From NCBI GenBank assembly GCA_017979445.1, contig CM030707.1:18900586-18964585 (forward strand): DNA of 64,000 bases, written 5' to 3'. A program made the position numbers and the translations under genes. The DNA comes from Akebia trifoliata (taxonomy: Eukaryota; Streptophyta; Magnoliopsida; Ranunculales; Lardizabalaceae). Shown one piece after another: positions 35,191 through 45,850 of this stretch. Position 1 is the stretch's first letter, and each line of letters starts with the position of its first letter. The notes below the pieces were generated by a model. That model searched no databases. It was not told where the DNA came from and saw only the letters and a list, made by a program, of their open reading frames with translations.

Positions 35191-35682
35191 CCACCTATAT
35201 TTAAGTAATATAATTATTGTTGTTAGAATTGTCTTTAAATTAAAGAAATTTAACCCTAAACTTTGCAAATAATTTGATATGAAAGATTTTGGAGATGCAT
35301 GAAAGACTTTGGATATAAATGAAAATGAAGATAACCAGGTTAAGTATATCTTATAATAAGCATTTGTAGAAAGTTCTCATATGATTTGGGACAAAGATCG
35401 ATGAAACAACAAGCATTCCATGGGCTCATCTCTATGGATCACATGCCATGTGGCACCCAAAAATATAATACTTCAAAATCACCTTACTTGATATTTTAAA
35501 GTTAAAAAAAGGGCCCTAACAATGAATTAAATGATATTGCATGGTATAAAAGTTAGATTGTCTATTTCAAAATCTTGAAAGTTATAATTAAAATATAAAA
35601 AATAATTATGCATAAATCCTATTTTGTGTAATACACATGGGTTTGCACATTCCACCTACTAGTGTATATGAAAATGAATAAT

Positions 35683-35778
35683 GATTTTCTGACCCCCCCC
35701 CCCCCCCCCCCCTCCCCCTCCGACACGTTCCCTAATGTGGCATGTGTCAGAGGGGGCATCAGAAAATCACAATTCAAA
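35683..35778. repeat. C20 homopolymer inside a short inverted repeat
   Basis: Twenty consecutive C at 35693-35712, then CTCCGACACG. GATTTTCTGA before the tract is mirrored by TCAGAAAATC after GACACG...TGTGTCAGAGGGGGCA. The right arm has only GGGGG opposite the long C run, so the run probably expanded by slippage. Confidence 0.8.
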
Positions 35779-36529
35779 TGATAAGTGGATATTAATTAGA
35801 TACCATCTAGATATTTAGAGGTAGGTCTTATTCCTTAGGGAAAATATTCCCTTGATTCTATTACATGACATGTGGACATCGAATAAGTAGGTAACTTGAA
35901 TACTAGATGTGTGATAGGTTACATCTTTTAATAATAGGACATTATTCATTAAGATAAATATTTCATTAATTAGTTGAATGTGGTCCGGTAATTGGTGATC
36001 GTAGTAGTGAATGTAACAAGGCATAGATTTGACAATTAATTAATGATTTGAGTCTTTTGTAAGACAGGATTAATTGGTATGCAATGTGACAGTCAAAGTG
36101 CAATTCACTTAACAAAAAATTATATTTATCTGGCAAAAGCAAGCGCATTGATTTTCTCTCTCTTGTTCTTATATATTTTGAAGCACAATGATTCTAAGTT
36201 CGTTACTTCCATTGATCAATTATTATTGATATCTATAAGATAGATTTTTCATAATTGAATGATTGATATATGAACATTTTCATGAAATCTGAATGTTATT
36301 TACTTGGTCAAATTTCATACTTATGAAAATGATCTAAATAAAACGGTGACAAAAAACATATAATCATTTGTTCACATTTTTTTTAATATTTAATAATTCC
36401 TATTAATTGTAGGGAATATCTTTTACCACTATAAATCATATTAAAAGATTATCAAAAGTGATTATGTGTCAGCATTTCAATGGTCTATATGTATACTAAA
36501 GAAACATTTGACATATATTATCACCCCAT

Positions 36530-36555
36530 TGTGTGTGTGCGCGCGCGCACACACA
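36530..36555. repeat. Alternating purine-pyrimidine palindrome (Z-DNA type)
   Basis: A (TG)n(CG)n(CA)n run: TGTGTGTG, then CGCGCGCG, then CACACACA. It is self-complementary over about 24 nt, in otherwise AT-rich DNA, roughly 270 bp beyond the Aux/IAA stop codon. Confidence 0.85.
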
Positions 36556-36823
36556 AAAGAAAATTCATAATAGTTAGAACACAACTTTCATATACTTAAC
36601 TTACCAAGTCCTACAATCCAAGGTCCATAAAATCTAAGATCACTTAAAAACATTTAAAGCAAAGGATATTTAACAGAAGATATGGAAACTTGAGAGAAAT
36701 AAAATCTCATTAGAGATCTAGAACATCATTAATTGGAAATTCATAGAAATACAAACATATGTAACATGCATGCTTCATCTCCTCCACTTCTTTGATGAAC
36801 AAACTCTTGATTTCAGGATCAAT

Positions 36824-39800
36824 TTACTCTTGAGTTTTCCCATCTCTTCCACCAACTGAAAATTATAAGTAGTTCAAGAATTAATGAGTACTGAGTTACC
36901 GAGGTTTATACACAATTGAAATTTTAATAATTTTTTATATATATACCAAATATTGGTGCTCGAGAGCCGGTGATGATGTATAGTCTTTTCACAGTGTTGA
37001 TGAACATCCTGCAAGATTGGTACATTAGAGTCTTCTATATTAATTTTTTACAAAAAAAGTCACTGCACATTGACTATAAAACCCTTTGTTTTTCGAAGTA
37101 AAAGAATAAACAGAAACTGTTTTTTAAGAATATTTATGGATGATACATATGTAGTTTTGGATGGTGTTAACGTCTCATGCATTGAAGTACTTTTATAAGG
37201 GATCCCACCCTCTTATTAATAAAGAAGGATTTTACAAAGGTGAATAATTCCTATTACAATCGTAATACAATATGAAGCATAACTCGTTTGAAAGATCCGA
37301 GGAAGATGACCAGCTAAGAAATAATATATACATAGGGTCACGTTCAAGGGCCAACGAGTTTTGTCTTACATGGGTTCGAAATTTCAGAATGGACTGATTT
37401 TTGGAGAGGATGGTCTCTGTAGTGAGGATATCATCCTCTCTAAAAATCAGCCCATTCCAAAACTTCGAACACTGTCAAAAGTGGTTTACAAAAATGGATA
37501 GTCCAGGATTCTTCAAATTGTAAACATGGGGTAAGAAGTTTCGGAATGGGACTGATTTTTTTCTGAAGATAATCTCCTCACTGTATAGATCATCTCACCA
37601 AAATTCTGCCCATTCCGAAAGTTTTAACCCATGAATGACAAAACATGTGGGCCTAATAGTTGGCTCTTGAAGAATATTGCCCATATATAACTATTGGGAC
37701 AGTTCAAGGGACAACAATTGTGGCATCAGTTTTTGTCTTATATGAGTTAAAAGTATTGATTTTTAGTGAGGATATTCTCCTCACCAAAAATCAGCCCATT
37801 TCAAAACATCTAACCCCATCGAAAGGGGTTTACAAAAAACCGTTGTCACAATTGTATTTGTCCCTTGAACCATTCCGGATGTGTATACATATAGAATGAG
37901 TATTTTTGTGATCGATGGTACAAAGACTAGAAAAATTAAAATCAGAACGAGCACAACATAAGAGTCTAAATATTGATATAATAATAAAGAATAGGGTAAA
38001 TGAAATATGTTTGAGATAGTTTGGGCATGTACAACAAAATCTACTGGTGGCATCGATAAGAATGAACTCTTTGGTGCAGGTTGAAGATTAAAATATTGAC
38101 TGGAAGATTAAGAGAAAAAAATTATGTGGATTGTGTTAATTAAAAAGATTTTAAAAGACGTGAATTCACAGAAGATATAACACAAGATTAATTGACTAGA
38201 ATGGAGAAATAAGATACATCTTTGCCAACCTCAAACAGTTTGGATTAGGCACACATTATGATGATGATAATGATGATGACAAGACGACGATGGAAATGAG
38301 ATCACCCTTTTATATATATTTGAAAAAATTCATCATGATTAAAGAATAAAGAGGATTGTCTTTTAAAAGACTTACTCCCATGGCACGTCGCCTACAAGCA
38401 TCCGATCTCCTTCATTGTCTTCGTAAAGGAGAACATGTTCGGGAGTTGCAACTTCTTCTTTAGCTTGTTCCAAGTTCTTTGGGTTATTGACTGAATAGAT
38501 TAAAGAAACAACAAAATTAATAGAGGTGTATCTAAACAACAACAACATCAAAGCCTTATCCCAAAGTTTGGGATCAGCTGCTATAAGGGGTTTAGGATTT
38601 AGGGTTTAAGGTTCTTACCTAAGCATTGTATATAAATCATGCAAGAAAAAAGAAGAGATTAAGATAACAATAAGGTAAGAACTAACTGAAGAAACACAAC
38701 CCATCAATTATACCTGAAAAATATTCATTTAGAGGAGTAAAGAAGGAACCTGAGAAGAAGTTGTCAAACATCTCCTGAAGAGCCCAAGAAAGTGACTCGT
38801 AATTGTCATAAGCCTTCAGATTGATCTTCCTACCCACTGCGTAACCTTCCATGTTGACCTTCACGTACATGGAGGCCTCTGATTTCTTCGTGGATTCTGT
38901 TGGGATCATAGCACCAACTTTGGATTCCATCTCTGATTTTAGTGGTGGGGCAAAGTTCCTTCGAAACGTGCGAATCGGGGGCCAACCCACCACTGGAGGA
39001 GCTCTAGAAACATCAAACAAATATCACCATGAATTCTACAATACCATTTAAGTATGAAAAAAAAATTATGAAAGAATTAAAGAAAGTGATAGCTGAGTTG
39101 TATGGGATGAGTAGGAGTGGTGTATAATTTGAATATGGGGGATGCTAATGTCCAAGACCTCAATGGGATGTTTTCTACCTCCAAAACTGTGTTTTTGAGT
39201 TTCAACAATAACCCTAAAATGCTATTTTATTTTGCGCTTGAGATGGTTTTATTTTTATAGAATGTATTAAATGTTACAAAATCTTTAAAAAAATATTTAC
39301 AAAAATGTTATTGCACAATAATTTATTTTTATATACTAAAAGACAAAATAGAATTACTTTTTAGGAATATTTATGGAAAGAATACATAAATTTTTGGAGA
39401 TTGTCAACATCCCATTAAACTATTAGATGTTAGCTTTTATTAAAGGTGATAAACATAAGGATAATACTGACGTAATATTAAAATGTACATCGTGGAGGAC
39501 ATTTCTAACATGGATGTGTGTTAATACCATAGATGCTTTCGTCAAGATCTCACTCGCATCTCGATGAAAAGCATCTATGATTTTAACACACATCCACGTC
39601 AGAAATGTCCCTCATGATGTACATTTCAATGTTAGTTCAACACGACTCTAAACATAAATGTAATTCTCCAAAGAGTCGTGCTGGAGTGACATAAAAATTG
39701 ACATCATTTCACACATTGTTGATGTGGAGATACGCACAGAACAATATATGCTTTTCACTCGTATCTCAATGAAAAGCATCTATGGTTCCATACACACATC

Positions 39801-40594
39801 CACGTCAAAAATGTGTGAAATGATGTCAATTTTAATGTTACTCCAGCATTTTTCTTCTCCAAATAAGAAACATGAAATATGAACATTTCAAGTTGAATAT
39901 TATCTAAGAATCCAAATATACTCCATGAAGTTGGGTATTAGGTACTCACTAACCCATGTATTTTTTGCTCACCTTTTGTTGGCCTTATACACACACACCA
40001 ATGATCAGCTGGTGATTCCTAGCCATTCGATTTGAGCAATGTTTCATCATAGGCTTTTTCAATAGGCCCATTGTCAGTTTCTAAGCCCATGATGGAACGG
40101 TCGAATCTGTTGACTAGAAATAAGAATCAATCTGAATTTGGTGTGTCACCAAAGGCACTGCATGCTTAGTAGCATTAATTAAGACCCTAAAGTTTAAAAT
40201 AAATAGGAAATTATAAACAAAATGATGTAAAGTGTTGCATGTATATATTTGGGCACATATGATCTCATCTGTCAAGGTCAATCAATGGGTGGACCGACAC
40301 TTGGATTTTTATAGGTATTTTCAGTCAAACTATGGATTGGTAAAACCATGGTAAGTCTAAACCTGATTTGACTAAAGGACGTGCAACACGATTGTTCTTC
40401 TAGCTTAAGAAATTAACCTTAAAAATTGAAGTGAATATATATGATCATTTGCAGTCTATTAGAAAGTTGGTAGGAACAAGAAGATTAGGGTCATGGAGGA
40501 AGAACTCCATGAGGGAGAAGAATAGGAATATGAAATAATTAATGAGATAGAGAGATATTTGTCTCATTTTTGGTAAGATTATAGTGTCCTCACT

Positions 40595-40639
<45 letters not shown>

Positions 40640-43600
40640 GAGAGAGAGCCTGAACCCAAGTACGTACATCTGTGCATATGTGTAAATGTTTGTGTTGAGC
40701 GGAGATCAATAGGTAAAGGTGGCTATTATGTCGTCTTTTTATTTATTTTTTCGTTCTTTTTTTTATCAGATAAGCTGGGGGAAAATGGTTCGCTCCCTAT
40801 AATAAATTAATTAACCACGAGAATAGTTACATGTTACATCATTAATGAGAATATTCTACAACTCTTGTAACAGTGAATTCTCAGCGACAAAACCTAAGAA
40901 ATCTCTATGATACGCATCCAATCAAACAAGATAATTCGCCGCTTAGTTAGCTTCCCTCCAATAAAACTCAAAACTACACTGTATAAGGAGTCAAGTAGTA
41001 TCATTGATCTTTCATGAATTTTATTTTATGAGGTTTCAATCTGATCAGTTACTGCAACTCTTGTGGCTAGCAGTCTTGATCAATGACTACTCATCAAACT
41101 CTATTTTAATATTTCCTATGTGTCATACCTAAGCAACATATCGATAAATATGTATCCTTATATTATCACTGCCGTCTTAACTTTTCTCAACCTTACACAT
41201 TTCTAACTTCAATGTTGGAATTATACCATCACCATAACTTAGCTCTAACTTTCTTAAATCATCTCTAACTCCCCCCGCAACTCACAAGTGCATAATCCTT
41301 TGAACGAGGAACATACAATTGTTTACTTAAATTTGATTATACTTGTTGATGGTCATTGTCTGTCTGTAAAGTCCATTATTATTGCATCTCACTCAGCTTT
41401 TAAGCTTATTGGAGCTGATGGTAATAGACAAATTCCGTCTTGATGATCTCTCTAAAGTCATTCAAAATGAAATCGTGTGACTAGAAGTGGGAAAAAAAGA
41501 AACTCTCATGGAGAGATCTTTAGAATAAAAGGAAAAGAAGAAGATCGTGAGGCATGAACGTATGGAGTGGGGACTTTGTAAATCTATGGAAGAGTGCAGG
41601 ATTTATACATAAAAAAATTTACAACTTCATCCACCATTAAAAATTATTATTAACATATAAAATTAAATTTATTTTTATCTAAAAAATTAATTGCTTTAAG
41701 ACATTAGCTTTTTACTAAAAATATGAAGAGAAAAATCTAACTAAAAATTATTTAAATTTTCTCTAACATTTTTTCAAAAGAAAACTATCATCTTGACGAG
41801 AAAGACTCAATCTATGAAAAGTTTGACAATATTTCAAATTTGACTCATATTATTCTTTCCTTTTAAAAATGGGGATCATTCAAAGGCTCTAAAGAGAGCC
41901 AAACATTTTTCAAAACCTAGGTTAGAAACTCCAGAATGGGTTGATTTATTTTTAGGATGATCTCTATGGTGAAGATATCATCATCATCACAAAAATCAGC
42001 TCATTCCAAAACTTCTAACCCTAGCTTAGAAGTTGAAGAATCATGGACCGTCCGATTTTTGTAAATCACTTTTGATGGGGTTAGAAGTTTCATAATAGGC
42101 TGATTTTTGGTAAGGATGATCTCCTCGTCATAGAGATTGTCCTCACAAAAAATCAGCCCATTTCGAAACTTTTTACCCATAGATTGAAAAAATGTTTGAC
42201 TCTCTTTAGGGCCTCCAAATGCCACTCTTTTTTTTCCGGATAATGAAAGGTATCCGGGCCAGTTTACACATACCAGACCAGTCCCTACGCCCCGCACCCA
42301 GGCCTTGGTTACTTCTCTATTGGGTAGCTTCCTAGTACATGGCCACCAAAAATTTTTTATGGGTAGTGGGATTCGAACTTGAGACCATAGAAAGAGCAAA
42401 AATGCCACCCTTTACAAAATTAAATCACTGTACTTTAAATAAATTTTTTACACAAAATTTATAAGTTATTAATTCATAAGTCAATTTCCACTAAAAATAG
42501 ATACAATATTGAAGAGCACTCCCCAAAAACTATTAATACCTAAGATTTTCTCTTTTGAATTGTCCAAATTAGACATCAGACCTAAGATTTTCTCTTTAGA
42601 ATTGTTCGAATTTCATTAATCAAAGTTTAATCATTACCAAATTTTAGTTGAACTTGATCGTCGGAGTATTTGTCAGACTGGACCATGAGCAATTCAAAGG
42701 GAACATCTTAGGTATGATAACCCGATGATAAAGATGAAATTTGAAGAACACTTACCATAAACATATTGTTAAATAATTCATTCTAAACATTAAATTTAAG
42801 GTGATTTACAATGCTACCACCAAGTATTTTTCAAAAATGACTGAACGAGACAATTTTTTGTAAATATTTCAAAAAATATGGTTGATTTAATAATCCTCTA
42901 AATTTTATACCAAGATTCGGATATATTTTTATTTTTGAGTTCCCTAAAAGATATTTATTTTAGTGGACTCAAATTCTTAAATATAATGGCTAGAATTTAC
43001 AGATCAGGCTGATTTTTGGTGTCTCAATTCACCAAATGATGTCCAAATACAAGGGAAGACAAAGAGACGCCACGTGGAAGAAAAGAGATATGGAGTCTGA
43101 TAACGTTAGTGCATCCGGATTCTCAAAATTATATACTCCACGTCTGAGGCGCACCGTAGTCCGTATACTCCAATCTCTTGGAAGTCTGTCCTCGCATCTG
43201 CTTCGCGTAGATATCGAGGCAGATTCCCAGAAGCATGGAGCATATGGTGCGTGATCTTATAAATCCGCCAACTTAGGGATTGATCCAACTGCAGCTTTCA
43301 TTAATGCCATGTGTACACAATGATACCTTAGTACATATAGGTGGCAGTCCTAAAATCTGCAGCCGGACCAAAGTAGTCCATCTTAGTTGCCACCCTATAA
43401 TTTGAAGAAGAGGTAGAAAAACTACCTGGGAACAGTAGGAGTAGAAGTGTTGATGAGTTGTTGTTGCTGGTGATGGTGGTTTTGCTGGAAAACTGCTTTT
43501 TCTTTGTTTGAGCCCAAACTCCATTGATTTCCAAAACCGCCTTGGGTTTCAGAAAACCACCTTTTGGTGGCTCCAAAACCGCCATTTCTCTGTTTCACTA

Positions 43601-43790
43601 TACCCATGTTGTCATCATCATGACTATTTATAGAGAACCCAAGTCTTAGCTCTGTTTCCCTTGTTTTGGGTCCAAGGTGGTTTCGAAAACCACTAGTGGT
43701 TTTCTTCTCCCGGTCCACATGATGTTCTTCTTGTTGTTGCTGTTTTACTTCCTCTTTTATTACTGTATCAAGAACTGGGATCTTCATCAT
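36824..43790 (-). CDS. IAA: Aux/IAA auxin-responsive repressor protein, 287 aa, 5 exons
   Basis: Aux/IAA proteins are nuclear repressors that bind ARF factors and are degraded through TIR1/AFB when auxin is present. Exons on the minus strand: 43790-43426, 39003-38714, 38490-38376, 37008-36947, 36855-36824. Phases 2,1,0,2-type joins agree and total 864 nt. Exon 1 carries domain I (RETELRLGF) with Gln/His-rich stretches. Exon 2 has the degron PPVVGWPPIRTFRRNF and the start of the PB1 domain (MYVKVNMEGYAVGRKINLKA). Exon 3 has the acidic OPCA part (YEDNEGDRMLVGDVPW) and exon 4 the end of PB1 (EMFINTVKRLYIITGS). Exon 5 adds ten residues. The degron context and domain III resemble the Arabidopsis IAA18/26/28 group (inference by memory). 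Domain I lacks LxLxL in either register. The start is the first of two adjacent ATGs. Introns 1 and 3 are full of foldback elements. Confidence 0.95.
37335..37682. repeat. Double-hairpin foldback element, copy 1
   Basis: Outer ends GGGTCACGTTCAAGGGCCAA and, reverse-complemented, GGGCAATATTCTTCAAGAGC. Two internal hairpins each contain the core word GAATGG-x-CTGATTTTT and its mirror AAATCAGCCCATTCC. A spacer with GTTTACAAAAATGGA separates them. Flanked by TATATA on both sides. Confidence 0.8.
37696..37876. repeat. Foldback element, copy 2 (single hairpin)
   Basis: 181 bp, ends GGGACAGTTCAAGGGACAA and, reverse-complemented, GGAATGGTTCAAGGGACAA. Only one core hairpin (GATTTTTAGTGAGGATATTC mirrored by CTCACCAAAAATCAGCCCAT). 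It seems a deletion derivative of the double form, separated from copy 1 by 13 bp. Confidence 0.8.
39468..39642. repeat. Foldback element of a second family, left hairpin
   Basis: The left arm has ATTAAAATGTACATCGTGG and CATGGATGTGTGTTAA. The right arm has TTAACACACATCCACGTC and CATGATGTACATTTCAAT. The tip is a smaller AGATGCTTT/AAAGCATCT hairpin. Confidence 0.85.
39680..39847. repeat. Foldback element of the second family, right hairpin
   Basis: The left end GCTGGAGTGACATAAAAATT is mirrored by AATTTTAATGTTACTCCAGC. The arms include TTGACATCATTTCACACAT and its complement. The tip (GCTTTTCACTCGTATCTCAA then TGAAAAGC) matches the left hairpin, so the two are paralogous units 37 bp apart. Confidence 0.88.
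40598..40648. repeat. (TG)n followed by (GA)n microsatellite
   Basis: About 17 TG units, then AAAGAGAGAGAGAG. Intronic in Aux/IAA. Confidence 0.9.
41871..42226. repeat. Double-hairpin foldback element, copy 3
   Basis: Outer arms GGGGATCATTCAAAGGC and TCTAAAGAGAGCCAAAC are mirrored at the right end by GTTTGACTCTCTTTAGG and GCCTCCAAATGCCACTC. Both hairpins use the family core (GGCTGATTTTTGGTAAGGAT mirrored by CCTCACAAAAAATCAGCCCA). The spacer with GGACCGTCC is in reverse orientation relative to copy 1. Confidence 0.82.
42228..42400 (-). mobile_element. tRNA-derived SINE, 5'-truncated, abutting foldback copy 3
   Basis: On the minus strand a pol III B box (CAAGTTCGAATCCCAC) is followed by about 130 bp ending TATCCGG plus A8 (plus strand T-run at 42228-42236). 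No convincing A box precedes it, so it appears 5'-truncated. The tail starts exactly at the end of the foldback element. Confidence 0.65.
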
Positions 43791-44149
43791 GGGTTTCTGT
43801 TGAGAGACAGGCTTTTGAGATTGTAAGGTGGTATGGCAGAAGAAGAGATTATGATGCTTTTTAGGTTTTGAGATTGTGTATGAGAGAGAGAGAGAGAGAT
43901 TGTAAGGTGGTGTAGCAGAGAAGAGGTTATGTTGGTTTTTAGGTTTTGAGGTGTGTATGTATGTAAGAGATGTAAGAGAGAGAGAGAGAGAGAGAGAGAA
44001 CTAAGAAGATGTTTGTGTTGATGCTTTGAGGTGATAAAAATGTGGAGAATAAGGGAAAATGAGAAAGGACTAAAAGGGCTTCTGAGTAACTGTAGCCACT
44101 GAAGATAGTTATGTGAAGGGGATGGGTCCCTTTGTGGTGGAGGCATCAC
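43787..44149 (-). promoter_or_regulatory. Possible upstream ORF overlapping the Aux/IAA start
   Basis: A 120-codon frame on the gene strand ends at TGA 43789-43787, overlapping the Aux/IAA start in ATGATG. Its composition (Leu/Ser/His, from CT repeats) is low-complexity and it has no family resemblance. It would matter only if the transcript starts upstream of 44149, which is not shown. Shorter in-frame ATGs could still give a uORF. Confidence 0.3.
43819..43999 (-). repeat. Tandem duplication and (CT)n tracts in the Aux/IAA leader
   Basis: The plus-strand word GATTGTAAGGTGGT begins at 43819 and again at 43898 (79-bp period), both followed by TTTTTAGGTTTTGAG. (GA)n tracts lie at about 43884-43898 and 43977-43998, which read (CT)n on the gene strand. 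Pyrimidine-rich leaders are common in plant genes; a regulatory role is inference. Confidence 0.85.
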
Positions 44150-45196
44150 TTTTATGGTGTGTTTTTTTAATATAATAAATTATAATTATATTAAAAAACA
44201 ATATATGATTATAAAATAAATTTTTGAAAATTTTAAAATAATACCTTTTTAAAAATGTTAATATAATAAATTTTAATGTAAAATAAAAAAAAAGAATTAT
44301 AAATTTACATTTTCTTTTTCATTCATTTTATGTATTTGTAGTCTTTGAGAACTGCTTGATCAATTAAACTTATAGTCCTCTTTTCTGCTTGGTATCAATC
44401 CTTCAATTTAGACATACATGTGTTTGCATATCTTTAGCATTATCCGGCCCTAATAGTCATCTAATGCCTGTTTCCTTGTGCTAAAAGTTAATTATGATGT
44501 TATGCTAGAAACAAGAATAGTTAGGAAATTATATAAGGGTTATGGTTGAAAGAACAAAAATCTAACGTCACTCTTATCCCTTCCACCAGGCCAAAATATT
44601 CAAGCTGTCCTAATCTTCTTCTATATTTGGTTGTTCTAAATAATGTTCTAGTTTAGTACCATTGCGTAGTGATGAACGATTCATTTGTCCCTTAAGTACT
44701 CTCCAAACTCTACTTGATTGCAAAGAGCTAAGACCAAGTTCACTATTAGATCCAAAACCATTACATAGTGCATTTTTGTATTTTTCAAAAATCTTACACT
44801 ACTTGTTTTAGAGTTTCTAAAGGTTGTTTAGATTTGGGATAATGGAGCTTCAGGCATGGTTGCTAGTAAGACTTTTGTGGATGTGGTGGGTTGGAAGGCT
44901 CCTCCCCACAGGTTGAGAGAAAATCCCTTAGTCTTGTTTCGAGTAGGTTGGTGAACCTGATGTACTTTTTCTTGAAGAGGATGTGGAGATGGGTTCTGGC
45001 ATATTTAAATGTGTAACAGTGGGAAAAAAATTTAAGAATAGATCTTTAAAGTTATTCCAACCAGACATCAAAGTCACGATTCGAAAAAAGATCAATAAAT
45101 GGAGTCTTCTGAAGTCGTGTGAAGCAATTAACATCGATTATCGACACATTTTACTTAACTTGCATTTTGTGTTGGATATGAAAGCTATATATATAT
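44150..45196. other. Region upstream of Aux/IAA
   Basis: Very AT-rich for the first 200 bp, with several TATA-like words on the gene strand (for example TATAATTTATTATATT around 44165-44185), so the Aux/IAA promoter probably lies here. No other gene recognised. Confidence 0.5.
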
Positions 45197-45300
45197 GGGA
45201 AATGCTCGGCACCCTACGTGCTTTGTCTTACATGGGTTAGAGGTTTTGGAATGAGTTGATTTTTGGTAAGGATGATCTCCTTACCATTATACATTAAAAG
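45197..45300. repeat. Foldback element, copy 4 (5' fragment)
   Basis: GGGAAATGCTCGGCA after an (AT)n tract, then GTCTTACATGGGTTAGAGG, TTTTGGAATGAGTTGATTTT and GGTAAGGATGATCTCCTTACC. Only the left outer arm and first half-hairpin remain. Confidence 0.75.
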
Positions 45301-45470
45301 TTCTCAAATGGACATCCATTTTTTGTCCTTTAGACACAAACCCAACAATGACCCCTTGGTGGATCTCACTCCCAAACCTCCCATATTTCTGTTACAAAGA
45401 GAACAATTTTTAGCCCCAAACGGATGTTATTGGTGTAGTGCTTGCAGTGGACCAAGCCACAAAAATAGAA

Positions 45471-45542
45471 CTACTACAACAACAAAAAACCTTTAGACAT
45501 CACTTTTTAAACGATGTCTATAAGAGTCATGCCGATTCTTCT
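45471..45542. repeat. CACTA-type terminal fragment
   Basis: CTACTACAACAACAAAAAAC followed by CTTTAGACATCACTTTTTAA resembles the ends at 49876 and 54251. Cut off at the LTR-like block that starts at 45543. Confidence 0.45.
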
Positions 45543-45659
45543 TGTAAACACCCCAACTTAATTAAGCCTGAGAGCTCATAAAAATCCAGCAAGGAAGAGT
45601 GCAACATGAAAGATTTTAAATCCACCAAGTGAGGCCCATTTCAAAAGTTTTAATTTTAA

Positions 45660-45850
45660 GCTTGACCTTAGGTAACCAACGACCCATGCTAAATTTTTTA
45701 CTTTGGCCTATGGTCACCTAAAGTCAGGGTAAATTCTGTTTTGACCTTTACTCACCTAAGGTCAAGGATAAAATTACTTTGGTCTTCACTGGCCTAATGT
45801 CCCTCACAAAATTGCTTTGACCTTTAGTCACCTAAGGTTTAGTTCGATTA
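45660..45850 (+). repeat. Degenerate tandem repeat (CTTTGACC...TCACCTAAGGTC)
   Basis: About four units of roughly 50-60 bp, each with a TTTGACCTTTAGTCACCTAA-like word. Inside the left part of the LTR-like block. Confidence 0.7.

Larger units (their letters stand above)
32633..36823. other. Spacer between the convergent UGGT and Aux/IAA genes
   Basis: 4.2 kb containing both 3' untranslated regions, whose ends I cannot place. It also holds a dispersed repeat (33158-33345), a TIR element (34305-35190), a C20 tract (35693-35712) and an alternating purine-pyrimidine palindrome (36530-36555). No gene found. Confidence 0.7.
37009..38375 (-). other. Aux/IAA intron 3, 1.4 kb
   Basis: GT-AG intron joining PWE to EMF. 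It contains two copies of the foldback family (37335-37682 and 37696-37876) and a GATGATGATAATGATGATGA tract near 38260. Confidence 0.85.
39004..43425 (-). other. Aux/IAA intron 1, 4.4 kb
   Basis: Donor CCCAG|GTAGTT and acceptor TTTCTAG|AGCTCC, phase 2. Contents: an adjacent hairpin pair (39468-39847), a TG microsatellite (about 40600), foldback copy 3 (41871-42226), a SINE (42228-42400), and a relatively GC-rich unassigned block with a CACGTGG motif at 43040-43260. Confidence 0.85.

Noticed and set aside
38682..39020. 112-codon minus frame as a one-exon gene
   Set aside because: It is Aux/IAA exon 2 plus intron bases on both sides; the ATG lies in the intron.
40598..40810. 70-codon frame beginning with CVCVCV repeats
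   Set aside because: Pure translation of the TG microsatellite.
43787..44149. 120-codon frame as a separate protein-coding gene
   Set aside because: Sequence is driven by CT repeats and a duplicated block in the Aux/IAA leader; kept only as a possible upstream ORF.
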